Below are positions 1-10,505 of a stretch of DNA of 64,000 nt, one piece after another. The stretch is from Klebsiella michiganensis. GTDB taxonomy: Bacteria > Pseudomonadota > Gammaproteobacteria > Enterobacterales > Enterobacteriaceae. Below the pieces are notes generated by a model that made no database searches, was not told the DNA's origin, and worked only from the letters and a program-made list of their open reading frames with translations. Position numbers and translations under genes: made by a program. The first letter of the stretch is position 1, and the number at the start of each line of letters is the position of its first letter. Location of the stretch: positions 1,240,001 to 1,304,000 of the forward strand of contig NZ_PRDB01000001.1 in NCBI RefSeq assembly GCF_002925905.1, read 5' to 3'.

Positions 1-375
1 ATCGCGAATATGCAGCAGCCAGTTGTCGATAAGGCCAAGCTCGGTATTTTCAATCGCCGCCTGCACGCCGCCGCAGCCGTAGTGGCCGCAGATGATGATG
101 TGTTCAACTTCCAGTACGTCGACCGCGTACTGCACGACGGAAAGACAGTTCAGATCGGTATGAATCACCAGGTTGGCGACGTTACGGTGTACAAACAGCT
201 CGCCAGGTTCCAGGCCGGTCAAACGTTCAGCGGGGACGCGGCTATCTGAACATCCAATCCACAGAAAGCGCGGCTTCTGCGCCTGTGCCAGTTTCTCAAA
301 GAAACCGGGGTCTTCCTCCACCAGCATTTTTGACCATAGTGCATTGTTGCTGATGAGTGTATCTATATCGTTCAT
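1..375 (-). CDS. can: Carbonic anhydrase 2 (beta class), 3' part outside the window
   Basis: Beta-class carbonic anhydrase, a cytoplasmic zinc enzyme that interconverts CO2 and bicarbonate and so supplies bicarbonate for carboxylation reactions. The 125 N-terminal codons are present; the E. coli protein has 220 residues, so about 95 lie before base 1. The zinc ligands Cys42 and Asp44 (CSDSR) and His98 and Cys101 (HYGCGG) are all visible. The ATG at 375 gives [14 protein letters not shown], matching the E. coli start. It is divergent from yadG, with about 107 bp between the two starts. Identity is near certain; only the C-terminus cannot be judged. Confidence 0.96.
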   Translation of the reverse strand, partial: MNDIDTLISNNALWSKMLVEEDPGFFEKLAQAQKPRFLWIGCSDSRVPAERLTGLEPGELFVHRNVANLVIHTDLNCLSVVQYAVDVLEVEHIIICGHYGCGGVQAAIENTELGLIDNWLLHIRD

Positions 376-482
376 GGATGTTTACGGGCCTGTAACCAAG
401 TAAGTGCGTTGCGCTAATATAGGTTAACCTCACATTTTTTAAAACAACCCATCGCGTGTCACGACACGAGAAGAGACATTTA

Positions 483-1409
483 ATGACCATTGCTCTGGAA
501 TTAAAACAGCTTAAAAAAACCTACCCCGGCGGGGTTCAGGCGCTGCGCGGAATCGATCTGCAGGTTGAGGCGGGCGATTTTTACGCGCTCCTGGGGCCAA
601 ACGGCGCGGGAAAATCCACCACTATCGGCATTATCAGTTCGCTGGTGAATAAAACCTCCGGCGAGGTCAACGTGTTTGGCTATGACCTGCAAAAGGATGT
701 GGTGAACGCCAAGCGCCAGCTCGGCCTGGTGCCGCAGGAGTTCAACTTTAACCCGTTTGAAACCGTGCAGCAGATTGTGATTCACCAGGCGGGCTACTAC
801 GGCGTCGAGCGCAAAGAAGCGATCGCCCGTAGCGAAAAGTACCTTAAACAGCTCGATCTTTGGGAAAAACGCAACGAACGCGCGCGGATGCTCTCCGGCG
901 GCATGAAGCGCCGCCTGATGATTGCCCGCGCGTTGATGCACGAGCCGAAGCTGCTGATTCTTGATGAACCCACGGCGGGAGTGGATATCGAGCTGCGTCG
1001 TTCGATGTGGGGCTTCCTGAAAGATCTCAACGATAAAGGCACGACGATTATCCTCACTACCCACTATCTGGAAGAGGCCGAGATGCTGTGTCGCAATATT
1101 GGCATTATTCAGAACGGTGAGCTGGTGGAAAACACCTCGATGAAGGCGCTGCTATCCAAACTGAAATCGGAAACCTTTATTCTCGATCTGGCGCCTAAGA
1201 GCCCATTACCGGTACTGGAAGGCTATCAGTATCGTCTGGTTGATACGTCGACGCTGGAGGTTGAGGTGCTGCGTGAGCAGGGGATTAACAGCGTATTTAC
1301 TCAGTTAAGCGCGCAGGGCGTACAGGTATTAAGTATGCGTAACAAAGCTAACCGTCTGGAAGAGCTGTTTGTCACGCTGGTCCAAGACCGGAAAGGAGAA
1401 TCAGCATGA
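483..1409 (+). CDS. yadG: ABC transporter ATP-binding protein YadG
   Basis: Cytoplasmic ATPase subunit of an ABC-2 type exporter; the substrate is unknown. It is 308 residues long, as in E. coli. Walker A (GPNGAGKST) is at residues 38-46, the LSGGM signature at 137-141 and Walker B (LLILDE) at 157-162, followed by the switch histidine in TTHYLEEAE. The ATG at 483 is chosen over an in-frame start at 456 because it gives MTIALELKQL, the conserved N-terminus. It overlaps yadH by 4 bp (ATGA), so the two subunits are probably translationally coupled. Confidence 0.95.
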   Translation: MTIALELKQLKKTYPGGVQALRGIDLQVEAGDFYALLGPNGAGKSTTIGIISSLVNKTSGEVNVFGYDLQKDVVNAKRQLGLVPQEFNFNPFETVQQIVIHQAGYYGVERKEAIARSEKYLKQLDLWEKRNERARMLSGGMKRRLMIARALMHEPKLLILDEPTAGVDIELRRSMWGFLKDLNDKGTTIILTTHYLEEAEMLCRNIGIIQNGELVENTSMKALLSKLKSETFILDLAPKSPLPVLEGYQYRLVDTSTLEVEVLREQGINSVFTQLSAQGVQVLSMRNKANRLEELFVTLVQDRKGESA

Positions 1410-2176
1410 TGCAGCTTTATTGGGTCGCGCTGAAAAGCATCTGGACCAAAGAGATCCACCGCTTTATGCGTATCTGGATCCAGACGCTGGTGCCGCCGGT
1501 CATAACTATGACCCTCTACTTTGTTATTTTCGGCAATCTGATCGGCTCGCGCATCGGTGAAATGCACGGTTTCACCTATATGCAGTTTATCGTGCCGGGC
1601 CTGATTATGATGGCGGTGATCACCAACGCCTACGCCAACGTGGCGTCCTCGTTCTTCAGCGCGAAATTTCAGCGCAATATTGAAGAACTGCTGGTCGCGC
1701 CGGTTCCCACCCACGTGGTTATCGCCGGCTATGTGGGCGGCGGCGTTGCCCGCGGTCTGTGCGTCGGGATTCTGGTGACGGCGATTTCGCTGTTTTTCGT
1801 ACCGTTCCAGGTTCACTCATGGATATTCGTCGCCCTGACCCTGGTGCTGACCGCCGTGCTATTTTCGCTGGCCGGTCTGCTGAATGCGGTGTTTGCCAAA
1901 ACCTTTGACGATATCAGCCTTATTCCGACCTTCGTGCTGACGCCGCTGACCTATCTCGGCGGGGTTTTTTATTCGCTGACCCTGCTGCCGCCGTTCTGGC
2001 AAGGGCTGTCGCATCTGAACCCGATCGTCTACATGATCAGCGGTTTCCGCTACGGTTTCCTCGGCATTAACGATGTTCCGCTCGCCACCACTTTCGGCGT
2101 GCTGGTGGTGTTTATCGTCGCGTTTTATCTCTTGTGCTGGTATCTGATCCAGCGCGGACGCGGGCTTCGCAGCTAA
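1406..2176 (+). CDS. yadH: ABC-2 type transporter permease YadH
   Basis: Inner-membrane permease partner of YadG, 256 residues, the usual length. About six hydrophobic segments are visible, for example around residues 30-47, 63-82, 112-130 and 140-165. An ABC-2 family motif lies near the C-terminal third (LSHLNPIVYMISGFRYG). The start overlaps the yadG stop by 4 bp and is preceded by an AAAGGAGAA ribosome binding site inside yadG. The family handles polysaccharide or drug export, but nothing in the sequence fixes the substrate. Confidence 0.95.
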   Translation: MMQLYWVALKSIWTKEIHRFMRIWIQTLVPPVITMTLYFVIFGNLIGSRIGEMHGFTYMQFIVPGLIMMAVITNAYANVASSFFSAKFQRNIEELLVAPVPTHVVIAGYVGGGVARGLCVGILVTAISLFFVPFQVHSWIFVALTLVLTAVLFSLAGLLNAVFAKTFDDISLIPTFVLTPLTYLGGVFYSLTLLPPFWQGLSHLNPIVYMISGFRYGFLGINDVPLATTFGVLVVFIVAFYLLCWYLIQRGRGLRS

Positions 2177-2189
2177 TTTAGCCAACCAC

Positions 2190-2220
2190 GGCGCTTCGCA
2201 GCCCCGTTCAGCGAAGCGCC
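2190..2220. repeat. Inverted repeat downstream of yadH
   Basis: Ten-base perfect arms GGCGCTTCGC (2190-2199) and GCGAAGCGCC (2211-2220) flank an 11-nt loop just after the yadH stop. No T tract follows, so it looks more like a REP-type 3' stabilising hairpin than an intrinsic terminator. Confidence 0.6.
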
Positions 2221-2297
2221 GGCAAACAATTTTGATTGTCATCACCGATATTCATCTCTTCCCTTGCTACATTGTTTGCCTGCTAAGGAGGTGGGCG

Positions 2298-2738
2298 ATG
2301 TTAGGTTGGGTGATTACCTGTCATGACGAACTGGCGCAGGAGATGCTGGATCGTCTGGAGAAAAAGTTTGGGCCGCTGACGCAGTGTCGGGCGGTCAACT
2401 ACTGGCGTAATCTCAGCAGCAATATGCTGAGCCGCATGATGTGCGATGCGCTGCACGAGACGGACGGCGGAGACGGGGTCATTTTTCTGACCGATAAAAC
2501 CGGCGCGGCGCCTTATCGCGTGGCGGCGCTGCTGAGCCATAAGCACACCCACTGTGAAGTGATTTCCGGGATCGACTATTCATTACTGGAATGTATGTAT
2601 TTGCTGCGGCAGAACCTGAGCAGCGAAGCCTTCCGACACGCCATTGTCAGCGCCGGAGGCCCGGCGGTGAGCAGCCTCTGGCATCAGCAGCAAAAAAATC
2701 CGCCGTTTCGACTACTGCATGAGCCGTACGGGAATTAA
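2298..2738 (+). CDS. yadI: PTS EIIA-like protein YadI (mannose family)
   Basis: Putative phosphotransferase IIA component of the mannose (EIIA-Man) family, 146 residues, the same length as E. coli YadI. His9 in the N-terminal VITCHD stretch corresponds to the phosphorylated histidine of the family. The start at 2298 (MLGWVITC) has a strong ribosome binding site (AAGGAGG) 7 nt upstream; an in-frame start at 2232 is rejected because it lacks one and adds residues not in the family. No EIIB, C or D partners are nearby, so its phosphorylation target is unknown. Confidence 0.92.
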   Translation: MLGWVITCHDELAQEMLDRLEKKFGPLTQCRAVNYWRNLSSNMLSRMMCDALHETDGGDGVIFLTDKTGAAPYRVAALLSHKHTHCEVISGIDYSLLECMYLLRQNLSSEAFRHAIVSAGGPAVSSLWHQQQKNPPFRLLHEPYGN

Positions 2739-2795
2739 GCGTTGGTATTGATGAGGCTTTTGTTACAATGACGGCAGTTCTTGTCTACCGGCTTG

Positions 2796-4049
2796 ATGCG
2801 CATGTTTGCCCGAATTCTTGCTTTACTCCTCCTGTTCACGGCGCTAAGCGCCTCTGCCAGCCTGTTAAGCCAGCAGGGTGTGCCGGCACGTTATATGCAA
2901 ACGACCGAAGATGCGGATATCTGGGCGCAGGTTGGCAATCAGGTGGTGAGCGTCGGCAACGTGCGGGCAGGGCAAATTCTGGCGGTAGTACCGACGGCGG
3001 CGGATTACTATGAGTTTAATTTTGGCTTTGCGACCGGCTTTATCGATAAAGGCCACCTGGGGCCGGTACAGGGTAAGCAGCGGGTGGAGGATAGCCTTGG
3101 CGATCTGCATAAGCCTCTAAGCAACCAAAACCTCATTACCTGGAAAGATACGCCAATCTATGATGCCCCCGCCGTGGGCAGCGCGCCATTTGGCACCCTG
3201 GCGAATAATTTGCGTTATCCGATTATCAGCAAACTCAAAGATCGGCTTAATCAAACCTGGTTTCAGATTCGTATCGGCAACCGCCTGGCGTGGGTGAGCA
3301 GTCTGGATGCGCAAGAAGATAACGGCATCCCAGTACTGACTTATCACCATATCCTGCGTGATGAAGAAAATACCCGCTTTCGCCATACCTCAACGACGAC
3401 TTCCGTGCGCGCCTTCAGCAATCAGATGACCTGGCTACGCGACCAGGGCTACACCACGCTCAGCATGTATCAACTGGAAGGCTATCTGCGTAATAAAGTG
3501 AATCTTCCGGCGCGTGCGGTGGCGATCACCTTTGACGATGGGCTGAAGTCGGTCAACCGCTATGCCTACCCGATTCTCAAACAGTATGGCTTTCACGCCA
3601 CGGCGTTTATTATCTCGTCGCGCATCAAGCGCCATCCGCAGAAATGGGCGCCGAAATCGCTGCAGTTTATGAGTATTTCCGAGCTAAAACAGATCCAGGA
3701 CGTCTTTGACGTGCAGTCGCATACCCACTTCCTGCATCGGGTTGATGCTGAACGTCATCCGATCCTCCTCAGCCGCAGCTATCACAATATTCTGTTTGAT
3801 TTTGCGCATTCGCGGCGGGCGCTGGCGCAGTTTAACCCCCACGTACTGTATCTCTCTTATCCGTTTGGCGGCTATAACGCTAAGGCGGTCCAGGCCGCCA
3901 ACGACGCCGGTTTTCATCTGGCGGTGACTACGGTGAGAGGGAAGGTAAAGCCGGGCGATAATCCGTTCTTGTTGAAAAGGCTGTATATATTAAGAACGGA
4001 TTCGCTGGAGACAATGTCGCGGCTGATAAGCAACCAGCCGCAGGGGTAG
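2796..4049 (+). CDS. yadE: Polysaccharide deacetylase family protein YadE
   Basis: Predicted exported polysaccharide deacetylase (NodB/CE4 family), 417 residues. An N-terminal signal peptide ([21 protein letters not shown]) is followed by a region of unknown fold and then the deacetylase domain. The metal-binding Asp pair (ITFDDG, about residue 243) and the His pair (QSHTHFLH, about residue 308) are present. The start at 2796 matches the E. coli protein better than the in-frame ATG at 2781. It converges with panD with only one base between the stops. The natural substrate has not been established to my knowledge. Confidence 0.9.
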   Translation: MRMFARILALLLLFTALSASASLLSQQGVPARYMQTTEDADIWAQVGNQVVSVGNVRAGQILAVVPTAADYYEFNFGFATGFIDKGHLGPVQGKQRVEDSLGDLHKPLSNQNLITWKDTPIYDAPAVGSAPFGTLANNLRYPIISKLKDRLNQTWFQIRIGNRLAWVSSLDAQEDNGIPVLTYHHILRDEENTRFRHTSTTTSVRAFSNQMTWLRDQGYTTLSMYQLEGYLRNKVNLPARAVAITFDDGLKSVNRYAYPILKQYGFHATAFIISSRIKRHPQKWAPKSLQFMSISELKQIQDVFDVQSHTHFLHRVDAERHPILLSRSYHNILFDFAHSRRALAQFNPHVLYLSYPFGGYNAKAVQAANDAGFHLAVTTVRGKVKPGDNPFLLKRLYILRTDSLETMSRLISNQPQG

Positions 4050-4050
4050 A

Positions 4051-4431
4051 TCAGGCAACCTGCACCGGAATAGCTTTGGCCTGGCGCTTCATTTCGTTTT
4101 CGCCTTCGAAATAGGCCACTTTCGGCTGCCAGGTGCGGGCTTCTTCGTCAGGCATGGTGACGAAGCTGGCGATAATCAGAATATCGCCGACGCTTGCACA
4201 GTGTGCCGCCGCGCCGTTCACGGAGATAATTCGCGAACCGCGCTCCGCGGCGATGGCGTAGGTGGAGAAACGATTACCGTTGGTCACATTCCAGATATGA
4301 ATAGCCTCGTTTTCAAGGATGCCGGACGCATCCAGGAAATCCTGATCAATAGCGCAGGAGCCTTCATAGTGCAGGTCGGCCTGCGTGACTTTTACGCGGT
4401 GGAGTTTGCCCTGCAGCATATTACGAATCAT
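4051..4431 (-). CDS. panD: Aspartate 1-decarboxylase proenzyme
   Basis: Pyruvoyl-dependent enzyme that decarboxylates L-aspartate to beta-alanine for pantothenate synthesis in the cytoplasm. It is 126 residues long, as expected. The self-cleavage site Gly24-Ser25 (YEGSC) is intact; Ser25 becomes the pyruvoyl group. It lies in the same orientation as panC and panB but is separated from panC by 93 bp. E. coli has the transposase relic yadD in that gap; nothing similar is seen here. Confidence 0.97.
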   Translation of the reverse strand: MIRNMLQGKLHRVKVTQADLHYEGSCAIDQDFLDASGILENEAIHIWNVTNGNRFSTYAIAAERGSRIISVNGAAAHCASVGDILIIASFVTMPDEEARTWQPKVAYFEGENEMKRQAKAIPVQVA

Positions 4432-4524
4432 AACGTCTACCTTTAAAGCTTAACGATAACAAAGCGGACGTGACGCCCGCCTTGAGGAAATTCCAGGCAG
4501 TATTGCCCGATTTTTAACCCGTGT

Positions 4525-5379
4525 CTACCGAACGAGCGCCACTATCTGGTTGTCGATCAAACGCGCTTCGCCGAGCCATGCCGCCATCAGGATCACCGCG
4601 CGCTGGCTGTTTTCCGTCAGGTCGAGCAGCGTGTCGGCATCGCGGATCTGGATATCATCGGCGCGGAAGCCTTTTTCGTTCAGCTCCTGCGCGGCAATCG
4701 CGATAATCTCGTCAAGATTGCGCTCGCCGGCCGCCAGCTTCTCCGCCGCGCCATTCATCACCTTATACAGCCCCGGCGCAACTTTGCGCTGGTCTGCGCT
4801 GAGATAGCCGTTGCGCGAACTGAGTGCCAGCCCATCTTTCGCGCGCATTATCGGCACGCCGATAATCTCGATGTCGTAGCCCATATCGGCCACCATTTTG
4901 CGGATCAGCGCCAGCTGCTGGAAGTCTTTTTCGCCGAAGCAGGCGACGTCCGGCTGGATCAGGTTGAACAGCTTGCTGACGATAGTGGAAACGCCGCGGA
5001 AGTGGCCCGGACGACTGGCGCCCTCGAGCATCGTCGACAGCCCCGGAACATCCACGTAAGTCTGATTTTCGATGCCGTGCGGATAGATTTCCGCCGCGGC
5101 AGGGGCAAAGACAAAATCGACCTTACGCTTGTTCAGCTTTTCGCAATCGTCCTGCAGGGTACGCGGGTAGCGCGCCAGATCCTCGGCGCGGTCGAACTGC
5201 ATGGGGTTGACGAAGATACTGGCCACCACCACATCCGCGCTGGCTTTGGCGGTATCAACCAGCTTCATATGACCATCGTGCAGGTTGCCCATGGTGGGAA
5301 CCAGCGCAATGCGCTTGCCTTCCTGGCGTAAACGACGGATATGCTGGCGCAGCAGCGGCAGGGTTTCAATAATCAGCAC
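4525..5379 (-). CDS. panC: Pantothenate synthetase
   Basis: Cytoplasmic ligase that condenses pantoate with beta-alanine at the cost of ATP to give pantothenate. It is 284 residues long, against 283 in E. coli. The HIGH-like nucleotide-binding motif appears as NLHDGHMKL near residues 32-40, and the family SSRN element is near residue 186. It lies 11 bp downstream of panB and is very likely co-transcribed with it. Together with panB and panD it supplies the committed steps of coenzyme A synthesis. Confidence 0.97.
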   Translation of the reverse strand: MLIIETLPLLRQHIRRLRQEGKRIALVPTMGNLHDGHMKLVDTAKASADVVVASIFVNPMQFDRAEDLARYPRTLQDDCEKLNKRKVDFVFAPAAAEIYPHGIENQTYVDVPGLSTMLEGASRPGHFRGVSTIVSKLFNLIQPDVACFGEKDFQQLALIRKMVADMGYDIEIIGVPIMRAKDGLALSSRNGYLSADQRKVAPGLYKVMNGAAEKLAAGERNLDEIIAIAAQELNEKGFRADDIQIRDADTLLDLTENSQRAVILMAAWLGEARLIDNQIVALVR

Positions 5380-5390
5380 AACAACACTCC

Positions 5391-6182
5391 TTAATGGAAA
5401 CTGTGTTCTTCGCCCGGATAGACGCCGGACTCCACTTCGGCAACATATTGCCGTACCGCGGCGCGCATGTCGCCCGCTGTGCTCAGGAAATTTTTGGCAA
5501 ATTTGGGAATATGGCCGCCGGTAATGCCGAATGCGTCATGCATGACGAGGATTTGCCCGTCGGTGACGTTGCCCGCGCCGATGCCGATCACCGGGATGGT
5601 TAACGCCTCGGTGACGCGTTTCGCCAGCTCGACCGGTACGCACTCCAGCACCAGCAGCTGTGCGCCCGCCGCTTCTAGCGCCAGCGCGTCATCCAGCAGA
5701 ACTTGCCCGGCATCGCCGCGGCCCTGAATTTTATAGCCGCCGAAGACGTTCACCGACTGGGGCGTCAGACCGAGGTGCCCGCACACCGGCACCGCGCGCT
5801 CGGCAAGCATTTTCACGGTGTCCGCCAGCCATGCGCCGCCCTCGATTTTGACCATATTGGCCCCCGCGCGCATCACGATGGCGGCGTTCTCGAAGGTCTG
5901 TTCCGGCGTGGCGTAAGCCATAAACGGCAGATCGGCGAGCAGCAGACAGTTGGGCGCTCCGCGGCGCACCGCGCGCGTGTGATAGGCAATGTCTTCTACG
6001 GTCACCGGCAGGGTGGAGTCGTGGCCCTGCACCGTCATGCCCAGCGAGTCGCCGACCAGCATCACGTTGATACCCTCATCGGCAAACAGCTTTGCAAAGC
6101 TGTAGTCGTAGGCGGTGATAGTGGCGAAGCGTTTCTTCTCCTGTTTGCATTTCTGCAGCAGGGCGATAGTGGTCGGTTTCAT
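5391..6182 (-). CDS. panB: 3-methyl-2-oxobutanoate hydroxymethyltransferase
   Basis: Ketopantoate hydroxymethyltransferase, which transfers the methylene group of 5,10-methylene-tetrahydrofolate to alpha-ketoisovalerate, the first step toward pantoate. The length is 263 residues, close to the E. coli 264. The conserved GDSLGMT metal-site segment near residues 44-50 and the EGG segment near 114-116 are present. It leads the panBC unit. In E. coli K-12 a fimbrial operon separates panB from folK; here only about 120 bp do, with no gene in them. Confidence 0.97.
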   Translation of the reverse strand: MKPTTIALLQKCKQEKKRFATITAYDYSFAKLFADEGINVMLVGDSLGMTVQGHDSTLPVTVEDIAYHTRAVRRGAPNCLLLADLPFMAYATPEQTFENAAIVMRAGANMVKIEGGAWLADTVKMLAERAVPVCGHLGLTPQSVNVFGGYKIQGRGDAGQVLLDDALALEAAGAQLLVLECVPVELAKRVTEALTIPVIGIGAGNVTDGQILVMHDAFGITGGHIPKFAKNFLSTAGDMRAAVRQYVAEVESGVYPGEEHSFH

Positions 6183-6301
6183 AACGTTTCCTGATGATGA
6201 AAGTCATTTTAACCGGCATTCTAGCAGCCGCATTCAGGGGGGCAATGGTTTTAGGCAACCGATTACCACGATCGCCGTAATTGCTAAAAAATGAAGGGGT
6301 A

Positions 6302-6781
6302 TTACCAGGCGGCGGGTTTTTCCGCGCCGAGATTGGCCAGCACGTCGCGCAGCGCCGGGCCGTCGGGGAAACGCAGCTCAGGGGCGATTTCAAACAGCGG
6401 CCACAGCATAAAACCGCGGTTTTGCATATCGTAGTGCGGCACGGTCAGGCGCGGGGTGTTAATCACCTCATTGCCAAACAGCATGATGTCGAGGTCCAGC
6501 GTGCGCGGTCCCCAGCGTTCAGCTTTACGCGTGCGGCCCTGCTGCAGCTCAATGCGCTGGGTGTGATTGAGCAGCGCGTCTGCGTCCAGGGTCGTTTCCA
6601 GCGCCACGGCGGCGTTGAGATAGTCAGGCTGATCCTGTGGCCCCAGCGGCGGCGTACGGTAGAAAGAGGAAACGCTTATTATTCGGCTGTCCGGTATTTC
6701 CGCCAGCGCGTTAACGGCAGCGTTGACCTGCTCCAGCGGCGAGGCCAGATTGCTGCCGATAGCGATATAAGCGAGCGTCAT
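6302..6781 (-). CDS. folK: 2-amino-4-hydroxy-6-hydroxymethyldihydropteridine pyrophosphokinase
   Basis: HPPK of folate biosynthesis: transfers pyrophosphate from ATP to 6-hydroxymethyl-7,8-dihydropterin. It is 159 residues long, the usual length. The family signature with its two catalytic aspartates is present ([10 protein letters not shown]). Its start overlaps the pcnB stop by 4 bp, which suggests translational coupling, as in E. coli. Confidence 0.97.
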   Translation of the reverse strand: MTLAYIAIGSNLASPLEQVNAAVNALAEIPDSRIISVSSFYRTPPLGPQDQPDYLNAAVALETTLDADALLNHTQRIELQQGRTRKAERWGPRTLDLDIMLFGNEVINTPRLTVPHYDMQNRGFMLWPLFEIAPELRFPDGPALRDVLANLGAEKPAAW

Positions 6782-8175
6782 GCGCTGCCTTCGCGGCGCG
6801 GCGCGCGTTTACGCGGACGACGATGGCGGCGGCGCGGAGCCGGATCGTCGCCTAAATCATCCAGCATATCTTTCTGATCCGGCGGCGCGGCGACCTGGAA
6901 CTCGCCCCACCATTTGGTCAGACGCTGCAGTTCGCTGTTGTTTTCGGCGCCGGCGCGCAGCTCCAGCAGATCGTAGGCGGCGCGGAATTTGGGATGCTCC
7001 ATCAGCTTCCACGCGCGTTTGCCCTGACGGCGGGACATCCGCAGCTGAAGCTGCCAGATGTCGCGCACCAGGGTGGTGATGCGTTTCGGGATCGCCAGCG
7101 TGCGGCAGGCTTCGTCCAGCACGTCGTTCATCGCCAGCGCGAAGGCGTCGTAGTAGGCCAGCCCGCTCTCCTGGGCGATTTTCTGTGCGGTTTCCAGCAG
7201 CGGATACCAGAACATTACCGCGAACAGGAACGCCGGGTTAACGCGCATATCGTTGCGAATGCGGTTATCGGTATTCTTCAGCACCTGGCTGATGATGCGC
7301 TCCATCGGACTATCGCCGCGCTCGGTGAAGTAGCGGGTAATGGTCGGGAACAGCGGCTGGAACAGATTATATTCGCGCAGCAGAATATAGGTTTGATAGC
7401 CGTCGCCGGCCTGCAGCAGTTTTAACACCTCTTCAAACAGGCGCGCCGGCGGCACATCGTGCAGCAGCGTCGCCAGGCGCGGGATCGGCTCGGCGGTCTC
7501 TTCGCTGATGCTCATACTGAGCTTCGCCGCAAAACGCACCGCGCGCAGCATGCGCACCGGATCTTCGCGATAGCGGGTTTCCGGATCGCCGATCAGCCGG
7601 ATGACGCCATCCTGCAGATCTTTCATGCCGCCGACGTAGTCGCGGACGGTGAAATCCGCCACGCTGTAATAGAGGCTGTTGATGGTAAAGTCGCGACGCT
7701 GGGCGTCTTCTTCAATCGAACCGAAGATGTTGTCGCGCAGCAGCATGCCGTTCTGGCCGCGCTGGGAGGTGACGCGATCGGTGGTGTGGCCTTCGTGATG
7801 GCCGCGGAAGGTCGCGACTTCGATAATTTCCGGCCCGAACATCACGTGCGCCAGGCGGAAGCGACGGCCGACCAGACGGCAGTTGCGGAACAGCTTACGC
7901 ACCTGCTCCGGCGTGGCGTTGGTGGTGACGTCAAAATCTTTGGGTTTTTTGCCCAGCAGCAGATCGCGTACGCCGCCGCCGACCAGCCACGATTCGTAGC
8001 CCGCCTTATTGAGTCTGTACATGACCTTGAGGGCATTTTCACTGATATCTTTGCGGGAAATTGCATGCTGCTCGCGCGGGATAACCGTCATATGTAGTTG
8101 TTCGACGGCGGCTTCTGCCTCGCGCTCTTCACGGCTTAGCACCTTACGGCAAAAATTAGCGACTCGGGTAAAAAT
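6778..8175 (-). CDS. pcnB: Poly(A) polymerase I, starting at an ATT codon
   Basis: Adds poly(A) tails to RNA 3' ends, promoting RNA decay, and affects ColE1-type plasmid copy number through RNA I turnover. The nucleotidyltransferase motif GGGVRD and the catalytic pair Asp80 and Asp82 (KDFDV) fall at the E. coli positions if translation starts at the ATT at 8175-8173. That reading gives [17 protein letters not shown] and 465 residues, like E. coli PcnB, which is known to initiate at AUU. The first conventional in-frame start is the GTG at 8142. A GAGGTG ribosome binding site precedes the ATT. The C-terminus is strongly basic ([14 protein letters not shown]), consistent with RNA binding. It overlaps folK by 4 bp. 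Confidence 0.93.
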   Translation of the reverse strand: MFTRVANFCRKVLSREEREAEAAVEQLHMTVIPREQHAISRKDISENALKVMYRLNKAGYESWLVGGGVRDLLLGKKPKDFDVTTNATPEQVRKLFRNCRLVGRRFRLAHVMFGPEIIEVATFRGHHEGHTTDRVTSQRGQNGMLLRDNIFGSIEEDAQRRDFTINSLYYSVADFTVRDYVGGMKDLQDGVIRLIGDPETRYREDPVRMLRAVRFAAKLSMSISEETAEPIPRLATLLHDVPPARLFEEVLKLLQAGDGYQTYILLREYNLFQPLFPTITRYFTERGDSPMERIISQVLKNTDNRIRNDMRVNPAFLFAVMFWYPLLETAQKIAQESGLAYYDAFALAMNDVLDEACRTLAIPKRITTLVRDIWQLQLRMSRRQGKRAWKLMEHPKFRAAYDLLELRAGAENNSELQRLTKWWGEFQVAAPPDQKDMLDDLGDDPAPRRRHRRPRKRAPRREGSA

Positions 8176-8226
8176 GGTACACCTCGTAGTGTCAGACGGA
8201 CTTCAGGACAAAAAAATAGCGGCTAA

Positions 8227-9108
8227 TCATAGCTCAGCGGAACGCATTTGAGAATGCTGGATTTGTTCCGGCCGCCAGTTCGCTATCGCGTACTTGAGTA
8301 AATCCTCAATGCTCAGCGTCTGCCATTCCTGAATGACATCCTGATTAAGAAACGTTAGCGCCCGCACAATTTCCGGGCGCGGATCGCCTGTAGATAACGC
8401 CGGAGCGTGGTTTTGCTTCGACAGTTTATTGCCCTGCGCATTGAGGGCCAGCGGCAAATGGATATAGTCCGGCGCCTGCCAGCCAAAATGCTGATAGAGC
8501 GAAATTTGCCGCACCGTCGGCTCGATAAGATCGGCACCGCGGACGATTTCGCTGACGCCCTGAAAATGATCGTCCACCACCACCGCCAGATTATAGGCGA
8601 ACAGCCCATCGCGGCGATGGATAATAAAATCTTCACGCGCCAGAGGTTCGTCGGCGACGATGGTGCCGCGTAGCTGGTCATAAAATTCAAGGACCGGACG
8701 CGTTTGCCGCAGGCGCAGAGCGGCGTTTTCCGCGCCGAGGCGTAAATCCCGGCAGTGGCCGTCGTAAAGGCCGCCAATAGCGTGGATACGCGCGCGGGTG
8801 CAGGTGCAGTAGTAGCAGAGGCCCTGCTCGCGTAGCCAGGCCAGGCGCTCACGATAGGCTTCGTGGCGTTTTGACTGCCAGAGTACCTCTCCGTCCCAGT
8901 GCAGGCCGAAGTGCTCTAACTGGCGAAGAATAGTCTCGGCGGCGCCGGGGACTTCACGCGGCGGATCGATATCTTCAATGCGCACGCGCCAGATACCGTT
9001 CTGCGCCCGAGCCTGCAGATAGCTGCCAAGCGCGGCAATCAATGAGCCGAAGTGGAGTTCGCCGGAAGGTGAGGGGGCAAAGCGCCCGATGTAGTGGGAA
9101 TCTGTCAT
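8227..9108 (-). CDS. gluQ: Glutamyl-Q tRNA(Asp) synthetase
   Basis: Truncated glutamyl-tRNA synthetase paralogue (YadB) that attaches glutamate to the queuosine base in the anticodon of tRNA-Asp. It is 293 residues, somewhat shorter at the C-terminus than E. coli's 308. A HIGH-like motif (ELHFGSL) is near residue 19 and a KMSKS-like KLSKQ near residue 233. The zinc-type cysteines CTC and the following Tyr/Cys region are seen near residues 99-120. No anticodon-binding domain is present, as expected for this family. It lies between dksA and pcnB, the usual place. Confidence 0.95.
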   Translation of the reverse strand: MTDSHYIGRFAPSPSGELHFGSLIAALGSYLQARAQNGIWRVRIEDIDPPREVPGAAETILRQLEHFGLHWDGEVLWQSKRHEAYRERLAWLREQGLCYYCTCTRARIHAIGGLYDGHCRDLRLGAENAALRLRQTRPVLEFYDQLRGTIVADEPLAREDFIIHRRDGLFAYNLAVVVDDHFQGVSEIVRGADLIEPTVRQISLYQHFGWQAPDYIHLPLALNAQGNKLSKQNHAPALSTGDPRPEIVRALTFLNQDVIQEWQTLSIEDLLKYAIANWRPEQIQHSQMRSAEL

Positions 9109-9168
9109 CGTATGACTAAAGCATCAGGGCGGGAGAAAGCTCCCGCCAGAGATGCATCAGCGAAGTGA

Positions 9169-9624
9169 TTAGCCTGCCATCTGTTTTTCGCGAATTTCCG
9201 CCAGCGTTTTGCAATCAATGCACAGGTCGGCGGTCGGACGCGCTTCCAGACGACGGATACCAATCTCAACGCCACAGGATTCACAGAAGCCGAAATCTTC
9301 GTCTTCGACTTTTTTCAGCGTTTTCTCGATCTTTTTGATCAGTTTACGTTCGCGGTCGCGGTTACGCAGCTCCAGGCTGAACTCTTCTTCCTGAGCGGCA
9401 CGGTCTACCGGATCCGGGAAGTTAGCAGCTTCATCCTGCATATGCGTTACGGTGCGATCCACTTCATCCCTAAGTTGATTACGCCACGCTTCAAGAATGC
9501 GCTTGAAGTGCGCCAGCTGGGCTTCGTTCATATACTCTTCGCCCGGCTTCACTTGGTACGGCTCCACCCCAGCGATGGAGAGAATACTCAGGGACGATGT
9601 TTTACGGTTTTGCCCTTCTTGCAT
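9169..9624 (-). CDS. dksA: RNA polymerase-binding transcription factor DksA
   Basis: Binds the RNA polymerase secondary channel and works with ppGpp in the stringent response. It is 151 residues, identical in length to E. coli DksA. The coiled-coil tip aspartates Asp71 and Asp74 (NFPDPVD) and the zinc-finger cysteines 114, 117, 135 and 138 are all in place. The ATG at 9624 is chosen because it has a TAAGGAGA ribosome binding site; an in-frame start at 9642 adds residues not in the family. The 164 bp upstream to sfsA should contain its promoter. Confidence 0.98.
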   Translation of the reverse strand: MQEGQNRKTSSLSILSIAGVEPYQVKPGEEYMNEAQLAHFKRILEAWRNQLRDEVDRTVTHMQDEAANFPDPVDRAAQEEEFSLELRNRDRERKLIKKIEKTLKKVEDEDFGFCESCGVEIGIRRLEARPTADLCIDCKTLAEIREKQMAG

Positions 9625-9788
9625 GTTGCTTCTCCTTAACACGCACTATCGATCCCCGTGTTGGGGGAAAAATCAGGCCGCTATAAATAGCAGATGCTTT
9701 TCCGGATAGCAATTATCTAAACGTTACACTTGACAACCCTGTGAGGAAAAGCGTATTTGCGCTCGCGACCCGAATACTATTTAGCCGT

Positions 9789-10505
9789 TTATTTACCGGG
9801 GGTTAACACCACGGTAATCGGCTTATTCAGAGTCATCATCTCGGTAGAAAGTTCCGCCTTGTAGGCGAGAATTTCCACCCCCTTGTTTTGCGCCTCAATC
9901 AATAGCTGTGCGTATCTGGCATCAATATGATGCGCGGGTGAGAAACGGTCTATCGCCGAGTGCAGCACGGCGAACAAAATCACCGCCCGATCGCCCGCTG
10001 CCGCCACGCTCATCAGCTCCCGCAGGTGCTTCTGACCGCGTGCGGTAACCGCATCGGGGAAGTAACCGTATTCCTTTTCCGCCAACGTAACCGATTTCAC
10101 TTCAATATAGCAGTTTTGTTGGTCATCTGCTTGTAACAGAATATCAATGCGGCTGCTTTCATCACCATACTTCACTTCGCTTTTCAGCGTGTTATAGCCC
10201 AAAAGCTCGGGAATATTTCCTGCCAGAATCGCCTCTTTTGCCAACGTGTTAGCACGTAGAGTATTAACACAAATTGTCGCGCCCTCTACGGTTTCAGTTA
10301 ATTCCCACGTGTGGGCATATTTACGCTTAGGATTATCTGAGGTGGAATACCAGACGGTATCGCCCGGCGCGGCGCAGCCGGTCATGGCGCCGGTGTTGGG
10401 GCAGTGCAGGGTCAGCTCGCGGCCGTCGGGGGTGACCACGTCGGCGAGAAACCGTTTGTAACGTTTAACCAGGGTGGCGGACTGCAGGGGAGGAGTGAAC
10501 AGCAT
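9789..10505 (-). CDS. sfsA: DNA/RNA nuclease-like protein SfsA
   Basis: SfsA family, 238 residues (234 in E. coli). Overproduction of the E. coli protein was reported to stimulate maltose metabolism, and the C-terminal fold has a PD-(D/E)XK-like core. Matching residues are seen in the [10 protein letters not shown] and [10 protein letters not shown] segments (about residues 117-140). The ATG at 10505 overlaps the thpR stop (TGATG), so coupled translation is likely. Codons and base composition in the central part are a little more AT-rich than in the neighbours. Confidence 0.93.
   Translation of the reverse strand: MLFTPPLQSATLVKRYKRFLADVVTPDGRELTLHCPNTGAMTGCAAPGDTVWYSTSDNPKRKYAHTWELTETVEGATICVNTLRANTLAKEAILAGNIPELLGYNTLKSEVKYGDESSRIDILLQADDQQNCYIEVKSVTLAEKEYGYFPDAVTARGQKHLRELMSVAAAGDRAVILFAVLHSAIDRFSPAHHIDARYAQLLIEAQNKGVEILAYKAELSTEMMTLNKPITVVLTPGK

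Noticed and set aside
2190-2220. Intrinsic terminator after yadH
   Set aside because: The stem is good but there is no T tract on either strand, so it is listed only as an inverted repeat.
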